Positions 1 through 6,470 of a stretch of 6,928 nt of DNA are shown one piece after another; the stretch's first letter is position 1, and each line of letters opens with the position of its first letter. This DNA is from Dehalococcoidia bacterium (GTDB lineage Bacteria > Chloroflexota > Dehalococcoidia > Plut-88900), in assembly GCA_012270635.1 (NCBI GenBank), contig JAAXHX010000277.1, forward strand, positions 1,701-8,628, written 5' to 3'. The notes beneath the pieces were generated by a model, which saw nothing but the letters and a program-made list of their open reading frames with translations, was not told where the DNA came from and did no database searches. Made by a program: the position numbers and the translations under genes.

Positions 1-6
1 CCCCTG

Positions 7-15
7 TGCTATAAT
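7..15 (+). promoter_or_regulatory. Extended -10 promoter for the aminotransferase gene
   Basis: The sequence TGCTATAAT is a perfect extended -10 element (TG, one base, then TATAAT at 10-15). A -35 box, if any, lies outside the window, and an extended -10 does not strictly need one. The predicted transcription start is near 21-22, giving a leader of about 82 nt before the ATG at 104. The 9-mer CTATAATCG at 9-17 recurs exactly on the minus strand at 6373-6365, where it is the -10 of the HAD gene. The call rests on sequence match and position only. Confidence 0.6.
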
Positions 16-103
16 CGCCTACGATTTCACTCTCCGGCACATGGATTCATCTCCGCGCGGCGCCGGGCACGATCCTTACTTGCAGCCCATCCCTGGAGGG
101 ACA

Positions 104-1471
104 ATGAAGACCGCATTAGCCCAGGAACAGTTTGTAAAAACCCACCCGAAGTCCCAGGCGCTGGCCGAACGGGCCCGAGGGCTATTCCCCGACGGGGTGA
201 CCCACGATGGCCGCATTTCCGCTCCCTTCCCCGTGTATATCGACAGGCTGGAAGGCGCCAGGAAATGGTGCGTCGACGGTTACGAATACATCTGCTACGC
301 CACGGGGCACGGCGCCATGATCCTGGGCCACAGTCACCCCGAGGTGGTGGAGGCAGTTCAGCGCCAGATAGCCCGGGGCAGTCACGGCAGCGGTTCCACA
401 CCGCAGGAGATAGAGTTGGCCGAGCTGATCCTCAAGCTGTTTCCCTCCGCCGAGAAGCTGCGTTTCACCAACTCGGGCACCGAGGCCAACATGATGGCCG
501 TGCGCCTGGCCCGGGCGGCGACGGGAAGGCCCAAGCTGGCCAAGCTGCAGGGCAACTTCCACGGCTGGGCCGACGCCCTCTATGCGGGCATCGACCCGCC
601 CTTCGAGATGCCCAGCGCGGGCCTGCCTCCCGGCGTCCACGAAAGCGTGATAACCCTTCCAACCAACGACGTCCAGGCCCTGGAAAACGCCCTCTCCGGC
701 AGAGACGTGGCCGCCCTCATCATCGAGGGCGCGGGGGCGCACATGGGCTCCATCCCCACCTCCGCCGAGTATGCCCACGCCGCCCGCGAGCTGTGCACCA
801 AGTACGGCACCGTCTTCATCATCGATGAGGTGGTCAGCGGTTTCAGATGGGCGCCCGGCGGCTGGCAGGAGACCATCGGCGTCAAGCCCGACATCTCCAC
901 CATGGCCAAGATCCTGATGGGCGCCATGCCCGGCGGCTGTGTAGCCGGCAAGGAAGAGCTCCTCAACGTCATACAGCACACCGGCGATCCCGTGCGGGAC
1001 AGGGCCAAGAGAATGCCCCACCCCGGCACCTTCAACGCCAACCCCGTCTCCCTGGCCGCGGGCATCGCCTGCCTGAAGATAATCGCCACCGGCGAGCCCC
1101 ACCGCCTGGCCAACGCCGCCGCCGAGACCCTGCGCCAGCAGATGCACGCGGCCATTCAGGAGCGCGGCATCTCCGGCTTCTGCTACGGCGACGCCTCCAT
1201 GTTCCACGTCTACCTGGGGGACACGGACTCCGACCCAACCCCCTACTCCAAGCTCCCCGCCGCCACCCCCGAGACCCTCTTCAGGGGCGGCAACGCCGCC
1301 GCCACCGGCAACCTCAGGAAGCAGATGCTCTACAACGGGGTCGACTGCTGGCTCCGCATCGGGATCTGCTCCATGGCCCACGACGACGAGGTCATAGAGA
1401 AGACGATGGACGCCTTCAACAAGGGGCTCGACGGGATCCTCGAGGACGGGGTGGCCCCTCTGCGCTCCTGA
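104..1471 (+). CDS. Class III PLP-dependent aminotransferase, glutamate-1-semialdehyde aminomutase-like
   Basis: A 455-residue cytosolic fold-type I PLP enzyme expected to move an amino group to or from an omega- or aldehyde-type substrate; the true substrate is not readable. Visible landmarks are the phosphate-binding TNSGTEA at residues 122-128, the cofactor-stacking region GNFHGW at 150-155 (F152, H153), DEVVSGFR at 241-248 with D241 as the pyridine-nitrogen ligand, and the likely Schiff-base lysine K269 in TMAKILMG. The length fits the family (about 430-460). The start at 104 is preferred because GGAGGG lies just upstream (95-100) and the residue after it begins a normal N terminus; an in-frame ATG at 41 has no ribosome-binding site and would add 21 unfamiliar residues. 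Authentic HemL has a GG(G/L)PVGAYGG-like segment after the lysine, whereas this one reads MGAMPGGCVAGKEE, so it is more likely a catabolic paralog than the haem enzyme. It ends facing the M24 gene, with a hairpin between them. Confidence 0.9.
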   Translation: MKTALAQEQFVKTHPKSQALAERARGLFPDGVTHDGRISAPFPVYIDRLEGARKWCVDGYEYICYATGHGAMILGHSHPEVVEAVQRQIARGSHGSGSTPQEIELAELILKLFPSAEKLRFTNSGTEANMMAVRLARAATGRPKLAKLQGNFHGWADALYAGIDPPFEMPSAGLPPGVHESVITLPTNDVQALENALSGRDVAALIIEGAGAHMGSIPTSAEYAHAARELCTKYGTVFIIDEVVSGFRWAPGGWQETIGVKPDISTMAKILMGAMPGGCVAGKEELLNVIQHTGDPVRDRAKRMPHPGTFNANPVSLAAGIACLKIIATGEPHRLANAAAETLRQQMHAAIQERGISGFCYGDASMFHVYLGDTDSDPTPYSKLPAATPETLFRGGNAAATGNLRKQMLYNGVDCWLRIGICSMAHDDEVIEKTMDAFNKGLDGILEDGVAPLRS

Positions 1472-1500
1472 TTCACTTCAACCCTTCCGTGAGCGATAAC

Positions 1501-1530
1501 AGGCGGGGCTTGCCCAGGCAAGCCCCGCCT
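1501..1530. terminator. Strong hairpin between convergent genes, probable bidirectional terminator
   Basis: Positions 1501-1514 and 1517-1530 are perfect reverse complements (14 bp, GC-rich, two-base CA centre; the physical loop would be somewhat larger). It lies 29 bases after the aminotransferase stop and 35 bases after the M24 stop on the other strand, exactly where a shared terminator is expected. Neither side carries a clean T tract (GTTCAATTTC on the plus strand, GTTATCGC on the minus strand), so it is not a textbook intrinsic terminator and may instead act as a transcript 3'-end stabiliser or pause site. Confidence 0.7.
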
Positions 1531-1565
1531 GTTCAATTTCTCGGTTTGGGGAGAGGGGCCTTCGT

Positions 1566-2783
1566 CTAACGTTTCACCACGACCCGCTCCGCCCCGGGCC
1601 CCGAGGTGAGAACCTCGCAGCCGTCCTCCGTAACCGCGATGCTCTCACTGGCCCCTATCACGAATCTGGCGGGTATGCGGAAGGAATGGGGCGTGTGAAA
1701 CGTCATCCCCGGTTCGAGCGTTCGATGGTTGCCCTCGGCGATGTACATGGGGCCGTCGGTCCAGGTCGGGGGGAAGCCGAGACCTATGGAATAGCCGAAG
1801 TGCCCGGACCTGAATATCTCGTCGTCCACGTCCTTTACGCCGCGCTTTACCTCCACCGCGACCTCGTGGGCGGTGCGTCCTGCCCGGATGTTGGAGTAGA
1901 GCAGCTCCAGCGTTGCCCGGTTCGCTTCGATAATGCGTTTTGCGGTACCGCTAGGCTCTCCGAGGACTACGGTGCGCATCAACGGGGCGGTGTAGCGGTG
2001 CCAGCACCCCCCGAACTCCAGCAGCACGTGGTCCCCCGACCCGATATCCGCTCTCTTGAAGGTCGTGTGGAACCACCCGGACCTGTGCCCCGAGCTTGTT
2101 ATCGGGTCTATGGAGAAGGGTTCCGACCCAAGGTCGATCATCGTCTTGGCGGCGATGGCCGAAAGGTGGTTATCGGTCACGCCGGGTTCCGTCGCCTCGA
2201 TCGCCGCCGCCATCCCCACCGACGTTATCTCCGCCGCCTTTCTCATGTGGGCAAGCTCGGCCTCCGACTTCGTAACCCGAATATCGAACATCAACATCGT
2301 GGCATCCACGAAACGGGCGTTGGGGAGCATCTCCTTCAGTCGCAGGTAAGCGCGGGCGTCCAGCGGCCCGCGAAGCCCCATCTCGATGCTCCCAAGCTGG
2401 ACCCCGATGCTCCGTCCGCCGAAGCCGCGGTCCGCCAGCAGCTGCGCCAGCTGCGTCGGCGCAACGTCCGCCCCCACCCACGAAAAGGTGACGATGTCCG
2501 TAACGTAGCCCTGCAGCGCCGCCAGCGCACCCTCTATCTCCCCAACCTGCATGAAGGGCTCGCCGTCCCGGGGCACGACGAGGCAGGCGTAGGCCTCGGG
2601 CCACAGGCTCTGGTACCCGCTCAGGTAGCAGTTGTCCACGATAGCATGGACCAGCAGCACGTCGATCCCCACCTGGTCCATCGCCCTTCGCGTTCTGTCC
2701 AACCGCGCCCGGTACTCGGACTCGGGGAAGCTCCACTCCCGGGGCACGGGCTCTTTCAGGCATTCCTCTAGGTAGTCGACCAT
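1566..2783 (-). CDS. M24-family 'pita-bread' hydrolase, creatinase/ectoine-hydrolase-like, with a degenerate metal site
   Basis: A 405-residue cytosolic protein with an N-terminal creatinase-type domain (about 20-165) and a C-terminal M24 pita-bread domain (about 175-400). Aligning by eye to canonical M24 peptidases, the substrate-binding His is H239 (SGHRSGWFH), but the first metal Asp is E256 (LLEFGG), the second is P267 (YTAPLMRT instead of YxxDxTRT), the EPG glutamate is missing (FHTPHSF), and only H328 (GHFGYSIG) and E380 (GASESIAVTEDG) remain. Creatinase and ectoine hydrolase (DoeA/EutD) are known M24-fold enzymes that cleave C-N bonds with the metal ligands lost, and the motif HRYTAPLMRT recalls the DoeA-type HRYHxPLSRT from memory. 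I therefore infer a non-peptidase amidohydrolase-type activity; the substrate is unknown. The start at 2783 is supported by AGGAG six bases upstream. It is the second gene of an operon, 58 bp after the DUF1989 gene. Generic annotation would be Xaa-Pro peptidase, which these residues argue against. Confidence 0.88.
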   Translation of the reverse strand: MVDYLEECLKEPVPREWSFPESEYRARLDRTRRAMDQVGIDVLLVHAIVDNCYLSGYQSLWPEAYACLVVPRDGEPFMQVGEIEGALAALQGYVTDIVTFSWVGADVAPTQLAQLLADRGFGGRSIGVQLGSIEMGLRGPLDARAYLRLKEMLPNARFVDATMLMFDIRVTKSEAELAHMRKAAEITSVGMAAAIEATEPGVTDNHLSAIAAKTMIDLGSEPFSIDPITSSGHRSGWFHTTFKRADIGSGDHVLLEFGGCWHRYTAPLMRTVVLGEPSGTAKRIIEANRATLELLYSNIRAGRTAHEVAVEVKRGVKDVDDEIFRSGHFGYSIGLGFPPTWTDGPMYIAEGNHRTLEPGMTFHTPHSFRIPARFVIGASESIAVTEDGCEVLTSGPGAERVVVKR

Positions 2784-2841
2784 ACGATTCTCCTATAGTA
2801 CATGGACATGTCGGAAGTCGGGGCCCGTATCACTGCCCCCC

Positions 2842-3660
2842 CTAATGCCCTGCGCCCAGGTCGGACTCCCATCGGCCGCGCCAATGGGGCCTCCAATCGT
2901 AGCGCTTTGGGAACTCTCGGGGTGCGATGCCCGTGTCCAGAATCTCCATGCCCACGGGGCGGAGCGTCACCTTCTCCGGGGTCGTGGCGGCGAAGCTGCC
3001 GTCGCCCATGGGGCATACCGATACGGCGACCAGCAGGTCGATCTCCGCATAGAAGGCAACGTAGTCTCCCGCGCGGGCCTCGGTTGCCGTGATCTCCATC
3101 TTCCCCGTTTCATCGTCGATTCGGCACGGCATACAGACGCAAAGGTTGTCCTGGATGTTTTCTTCGCCCAATCCAAAGGGCTCGATGGCCTGGAGGAAGT
3201 TCAGGTGGCAAGAGTTGAGCCCCTTCCTACCGGACCGCATCTCCAGAAATTCGGAGGTGCAGTGGGAGCCCAAGACCAGGTGGTTGTGCCATCCTTCCCG
3301 GCTTTCGACGGTGTCCTCGATGCACGTGGCCATGGGCCTGAAGTACGGCACATCGGACCAGAGCCTGGTATTCTCGCCTATGAACCATCCCTCGATCAGA
3401 AAGCTGTGCTCGGGCCTGAATATCTCCTTGGGGTCATGGAGGTTCCAGAGCGCGACGTCGACCACCTGGGGCCCCGTCTCCTGGATGATGCGGAAGAGCT
3501 GGCCCTTTCTCACCTGAAAGCCCCTCCCGTTGTTCGGAGGGATGACGGACCTTTGAGCCAGGACGTAGTCGGGCTTTGCGTTGCGGACTTCGTCGTAGAA
3601 GGCGGGATCGAGAGCGTATTGAGGCAGCAGGCCCTTGGATGGGACTATGGTCACTTCCAT
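2842..3660 (-). CDS. DUF1989 (urea carboxylase-associated) family protein
   Basis: A 272-residue soluble protein, no signal peptide or membrane segment. The DUF1989 domain runs from about residue 38 (RSVIPPNNGRGFQVRKGQLFRI) to about 235. Typical blocks are ENTRLWSDVPYFRPMATCIEDTVESREGWHNHLVLGSHC split over 96-134, NSCHLNFLQAIEPFGL at 149-164, a cysteine-rich DNLCVCMPC at 171-179, ARAGDYVAFYAEIDLLVAVSVCP at 195-217. C134, C151 and C216 sit at positions usually Cys in the family and could form a metal site (inference). The family is often encoded beside urea carboxylase or other nitrogen-compound genes, but its reaction is not firmly established. Here its partner is the creatinase-like M24 gene downstream. 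The start at 3660 is chosen because GGAGGAAG lies eight bases upstream; the frame stays open to an ATG at 3879, but that adds 73 residues of low-quality sequence overlapping the intergenic promoter region. Confidence 0.85.
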   Translation of the reverse strand: MEVTIVPSKGLLPQYALDPAFYDEVRNAKPDYVLAQRSVIPPNNGRGFQVRKGQLFRIIQETGPQVVDVALWNLHDPKEIFRPEHSFLIEGWFIGENTRLWSDVPYFRPMATCIEDTVESREGWHNHLVLGSHCTSEFLEMRSGRKGLNSCHLNFLQAIEPFGLGEENIQDNLCVCMPCRIDDETGKMEITATEARAGDYVAFYAEIDLLVAVSVCPMGDGSFAATTPEKVTLRPVGMEILDTGIAPREFPKRYDWRPHWRGRWESDLGAGH

Positions 3661-3786
3661 GCCCGATTCTTCCTCCAGGACACGTTCTGCAAAAGTCTCA
3701 TAGCGGGTGGTATTTCGGGAAATCCTACCACAGGCCGACCAATGACAGGGTCTTGCCGCCGGTCCAGGGAGGCAGCGGGTTGTTGG

Positions 3787-3795
3787 TGATATAAT
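3787..3795 (+). promoter_or_regulatory. Extended -10 promoter driving the protease gene
   Basis: TGATATAAT is a perfect extended -10 (TG at 3787-3788, TATAAT at 3790-3795). No good -35 is present at the usual distance, as is common for this promoter class. The expected start of transcription is near 3801-3803, so the mRNA would begin almost directly with the palindrome at 3805-3839 and have a leader of about 108 nt. Confidence 0.55.
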
Positions 3796-3804
3796 TGCCG
3801 GGAT

Positions 3805-3839
3805 GGGGATACTCTGATTTTGCAAAATCGAGTGTCCCT
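3805..3839. repeat. Large imperfect palindrome centred on GATTTTGCAAAATC
   Basis: The core at 3816-3829 is a perfect 14-bp palindrome. After one unpaired T at 3815, the arms continue with ACTC (3811-3814) against GAGT (3830-3833), then A3809 with T3835 and GGG (3806-3808) against CCC (3836-3838), with T3810/G3834 and G3805/T3839 as G-U pairs in RNA. In total about 16-17 pairs with a single bulge. As DNA it could be a dimeric regulator operator; as RNA it would make a hairpin at the 5' end of the protease transcript. It could also be a copy of a dispersed genomic repeat, which one copy cannot show. Confidence 0.7.
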
Positions 3840-3910
3840 GACTCCCACCGGAAGGGTGTCTTGTACCAGCCGTGTCCAAAGGCTACTTGAGCAGAGTAGG
3901 ACTCAGAGTT

Positions 3911-5175
3911 ATGAAGCACAATATCAACCTGAAACCGTTCTTAGTGGCTCTCTTCATGTTCAGCGTCTTGTTGGCAGCAACTAACGGCGCCGTCTTCGCT
4001 TATCCACCTGAAACACCGAGTCAGACTCTGCCCGAGATGCCGCCGCCAGAAATCGACGATTCCATCAGTGCAGCGGAGCTAGAAGACCTCCAGACTGTCG
4101 CCGACCAAAAGGGGATTTCTCTCCAGACCGCTATCGACCGGTATGCCTGGAACGACAACTTTGCTCTGGCGGTTACGAAAATCCGAGAAGCGTTTCCCGC
4201 AGCTTTCGCCAGGGCGGAGATCGTAGATGCTGGTCATGCGTGGGTCGGTTTCGCAGGCAGCGCCCCGGAGGGAGCGCTCGCCTTCATAGATACCTTTAGC
4301 AGTAGCTACGGCAACATTTCAGTCGAAGTGCGCACCAACCTGGGCTTCACCGAGGCGGAACTCCAAAGGGCGATTGAAGCGGCCCACTACGCAGTGTTAA
4401 ATGCGGATGGAGTGAGCGACGCCTCCACCTCTTTCGACTTCGCGACACGTCAGATAACGACGAGCGTTGTGCTGGAGAGCACACCCTCCAACTCCGTTCT
4501 TAGCGATCTCCAGGCCATCGCAGCGAAGAACCTCATCGATGCGACCAGGACGGACATTCTAAACAGTATCATGTCCTCCGTGGCCCACTCGGCTCACCAG
4601 ATTCTAGGCGGTGACGAAAGCAGCACTGAGCATCTTGGTGGTGAAGTGTTTGGTTGCACATCGGGATTCGCGACGAAGACAACGGGTTTGGTGAGAGGCA
4701 TCTCTACAGCCGGACACTGCAGCAACTCTATAACTGATGACGGTTCGATTTGACCTTCAAGGCAGAGCATAAGGGCATTTATGGCGACTTCCAGTGGCAC
4801 ACGGGCACCCAGAACGCACCTGACGACTTCTACTCGGGCAACGATTCGTCGACCGAAGTAAACAGGCGTGATCTCGTTTTCGTCGCATCTCCAACCTTAG
4901 GGCAGACGCTTTGCCGAAACGGTGGGGTGAGCCATAAGAACTGCCAAGACGTGCGGAAGCTTGATGTCTGTGTTGGAGATTTCTGCAATCTCGTGCAGAT
5001 GGAGGAGCATCTGTCTATGGGTGGTGACAGCGGCGGACCTGTGTTTTGGAACTACACAGCTTACGGTATTCATAAGGGATGGATGTATGACCCCATCTGG
5101 CCGTTTGACCGGGAAATTTTCTCCCGAGCCGATCTCATTGACGAAGCTCTAGGCATATCCATAGCTACCAACTGA
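3911..5175 (+). pseudogene. Secreted alpha-lytic/streptogrisin-type serine protease precursor, split by a one-base frameshift
   Basis: Two adjacent frames make one protease. The first (3911-4753, 280 residues) has a signal peptide (about 1-30, cleavage likely after AVFA), a propeptide of about 200 residues, then GCTSGF (C249) and the catalytic TAGHC (H269, C270). It stops at TGA 4751-4753. The second continues in frame from 4750 to 5175 with GDFQWH (candidate catalytic D293 in the rebuilt protein), a cysteine pair in LCRNGGVSHKNC and GGDSGGPV with the serine codon at 5029-5031 (S374). Spacing H to D of 24 and D to S of 81 residues closely matches alpha-lytic protease (27 and 80). Adding one T to the TTT at 4749-4751 restores a smooth 421-residue protein reading ...DDGSILTFKAEHKG. 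As written neither half has a full triad, so no active protease is expected unless the indel is a sequencing error. The ATG at 3911 is chosen over the GTG at 3872 for its signal peptide and the AGGA nine bases upstream. An intact enzyme would be exported and self-process its propeptide. Confidence 0.85.
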
Positions 5176-5250
5176 ATATTGGAAGACTCCGGCGGATGGC
5201 CATAAATGGCACGTTGGCCCTTGCACCTGGTCCCATGACAAGGATAGCTT

Positions 5251-5640
5251 GTGACTGTTAGTTCCAGTTCAAGAGGGTCCCTGATTGTTGCCGTAGTATT
5301 GACTGCACTGTTGGTTTTCGTGGCCTGTTTCCTGGTGTGGTCGTACCTCGGCGGGGGCGCTTGGCGCAACGAAGTGAGTGTTCGGACGGCGGAGTTGCGT
5401 TACCCGGACAGGACGGACAGGCTCACACTCTGGGTCGCCTCTTGCAACGGGGCCCCAAGAGTGTCATTGCATGAGACGGACGTCGACGTACAGGTCAAGG
5501 TGGTTGCCTTCTCCACTCCCTTGCGGGGTGGAGAAGATTGCCAAGATAGCGTTGATGTCAGCCTTCGAGAGCCACTGGGCGATCGTGTCGTCGTCGACAG
5601 GCATACCGGGCAATCGGTGAACGTCAGTATGGGTAGATGA
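5251..5640 (+). CDS. Small membrane-anchored protein of unknown function
   Basis: A 129-residue protein with a short polar N terminus, one hydrophobic segment at about residues 10-33 (ending near LVWSYLGGG) and a soluble region of about 95 residues likely outside the membrane. There is a lone Cys inside the helix (C26) without a lipobox, and two Cys in the outer domain (C65 in WVASCNGAP and C97 in GGEDCQDS) that could form a disulfide. The pattern CNG-P-VSL-ETDVDVQVKV ... C-D-VDVSL-EPLGDRVVVD-TG reminds me of short uncharacterised exported proteins in actinobacteria and related groups; I do not know a function. It starts with GTG, supported by AGGA six bases upstream, and lies 75 bp after the protease stop on the same strand with no terminator seen, so co-transcription is plausible. 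It shares the lower GC of the protease gene. Confidence 0.7.
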   Translation: MTVSSSSRGSLIVAVVLTALLVFVACFLVWSYLGGGAWRNEVSVRTAELRYPDRTDRLTLWVASCNGAPRVSLHETDVDVQVKVVAFSTPLRGGEDCQDSVDVSLREPLGDRVVVDRHTGQSVNVSMGR

Positions 5641-5670
5641 ATCCCATCCAGTCCCCCCACCTCTTCCTCC

Positions 5671-6336
5671 TCATAGCGCTCCCAGCAACCCCCGAAGGTC
5701 CCGGAACTCGTAATCGGGCTTCGCCGTGCCCCTGGGCGCCTCCCCCTTGCGGTTTATCCAGGCCATTTTGAAACCGAGGCCCGTGGCCGGCACGACGTCG
5801 TGGTAGTAGCTCTGCGCCACGTGCAGGACTACGTCCTTGGAAACTCCCAGGGTTTCCAGCATCCGGTCCCAATGGCCGCGCGCGGGCTTGTATGAGCCGA
5901 CCGCCTGGGCCGTGATCACTTCGTCGAACTCGACGCCAATGGTCTCTATGGACTGGCGTATGAGATTCTCGTCGGTGTTGGAGAGGATGACCAGCTTGTA
6001 GCCCCGATTTTTCATTTCGGTCAGGGCCTCCGTCGTGTCCGAAAACTTGGGCCACGCGCCCAGGGTGTCACCGAACACCCCCGCTTCTTCCTCGCTGACC
6101 TCAACCCCGAAATGCCTGAACGCCTCCCGCACCCCTATCCGCATCACCTCGACATACCTGCGACCGCTTCCCTCCTGTATCGAAGGCTCTATCTCGGCAT
6201 ACCTCTTGTGCACCTCGTTCGCGCTGAGGGACAGCCCCCTCTTTTCGATAACGCTCGCCAATGCGGCCTGCATCCCGCCCTCCCAGTCGATGAGCGTCCC
6301 GTAGCAATCGAATGTCAGGACTTCGTATCGTGCCAT
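5671..6336 (-). CDS. HAD-superfamily hydrolase, haloacid dehalogenase type II-like
   Basis: A 221-residue cytosolic HAD protein with a helical cap after the first strand. Motif I is FDCYGT with nucleophile D10 and T14, motif II is ILSN with S119, motif III is K150 in SYKP, and motif IV supplies D180 in SYYHDVVPATGLGF followed by AWINRKG. Length, numbering and WINR match the L-2-haloacid dehalogenase branch (about 220-230 residues). However, the dehalogenase signature SSNAWD is here QSYYHD, so the Ser and Asn that shape the haloacid site (S175, N177 in L-DEX) are replaced by Gln and Tyr. Activity on phosphate esters or an unknown substrate is therefore as likely as dehalogenation. The start at 6336 is chosen because MARYEVLTFD begins the domain directly and AAAGGGGA precedes it; an upstream ATG at 6396 lies in the promoter. 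It converges on the small membrane protein gene with only 30 bp between, and is divergent from the amidohydrolase gene. Confidence 0.88.
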   Translation of the reverse strand: MARYEVLTFDCYGTLIDWEGGMQAALASVIEKRGLSLSANEVHKRYAEIEPSIQEGSGRRYVEVMRIGVREAFRHFGVEVSEEEAGVFGDTLGAWPKFSDTTEALTEMKNRGYKLVILSNTDENLIRQSIETIGVEFDEVITAQAVGSYKPARGHWDRMLETLGVSKDVVLHVAQSYYHDVVPATGLGFKMAWINRKGEAPRGTAKPDYEFRDLRGLLGAL

Positions 6337-6366
6337 TGGGTCCCCTTTCCAAAGTGACTCCCCCCG

Positions 6367-6395
6367 ATTATAGGCGAAGCCCGGCGCCCTGGACA
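6367..6395 (-). promoter_or_regulatory. Promoter of the HAD gene
   Basis: On the minus strand TATAAT (6372-6367) is a perfect -10, within CTATAATCG. At 17 bp the -35 position reads TGTCCA (6395-6390), a weak 3/6 match. Predicted transcription start is near 6360, giving a leader of about 24 nt before the ATG at 6336. Confidence 0.5.
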
Positions 6396-6399
6396 TGCG

Positions 6400-6428
6400 T
6401 TGACACCCGATGCCCCCGATGGTGTAAT
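6400..6428 (+). promoter_or_regulatory. Sigma-70 promoter of the amidohydrolase gene
   Basis: A perfect -35 TTGACA (6400-6405), a 17-bp spacer and TGTAAT (6423-6428, one mismatch to TATAAT). The start of transcription would be near 6435, 36 bases ahead of the ATG at 6471. This is the best-matching promoter in the window and suggests robust basal transcription. Confidence 0.7.
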
Positions 6429-6470
6429 GCCTCCATCAGTCCCGGACCCTGGGAACGGAGGTGTGAGGCT

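Larger units (their letters stand above)
3661..3910. other. Divergent intergenic region between the DUF1989 operon and the protease gene
   Basis: About 250 bases hold the control sequences for both directions. Rightward there is an extended -10 at 3787-3795 and a large imperfect palindrome at 3805-3839. Leftward, only a weak candidate is seen: minus-strand TGGTAGGAT with TAGGAT at 3727-3722 and no convincing -35. The minus-strand frame of the DUF1989 gene remains open through most of it and ends in RYETFAERVLEEESG just before the chosen start, which reads like protein; this could be a remnant of an upstream gene or a longer N terminus. No intact gene is supported here. Confidence 0.5.

Noticed and set aside
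182..1381. A 399-codon open frame antisense to the aminotransferase
   Set aside because: It is a low-complexity Gly/Ala/Val/Asp-rich shadow caused by high GC at third positions, and the plus-strand gene has all family motifs.
104..1471. Assignment as the haem-pathway hemL
   Set aside because: The segment after the catalytic lysine and the N-terminal substrate region differ from true HemL, and no other tetrapyrrole gene is nearby.
1686..2771. A 361-codon open frame antisense to the M24 gene
   Set aside because: No recognisable domain, biased Arg/Pro/His/Val content, and the minus strand encodes a clear full-length M24 protein with its own ribosome-binding site.
3651..3701. A 16-codon leader peptide overlapping the DUF1989 start
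   Set aside because: It ends neatly over the DUF1989 start but has no Shine-Dalgarno sequence, no regulatory codon run and no attenuator hairpin.
4735..4753. Programmed -1 frameshifting between the two protease frames
   Set aside because: The shift would have to occur within 4741-4750, where there is no X XXY YYZ slippery heptamer; a missing T in a T run is simpler.
4750..5175. The second protease frame as an independent gene starting at TTG 4750
   Set aside because: No ribosome-binding site precedes it, it lacks a signal peptide and the catalytic His, and it joins smoothly to the upstream frame.
5176..5250. A terminator between the protease and the small membrane protein
   Set aside because: Only a 4-bp GCCA/TGGC stem with a TAAA loop is visible and no T tract follows.
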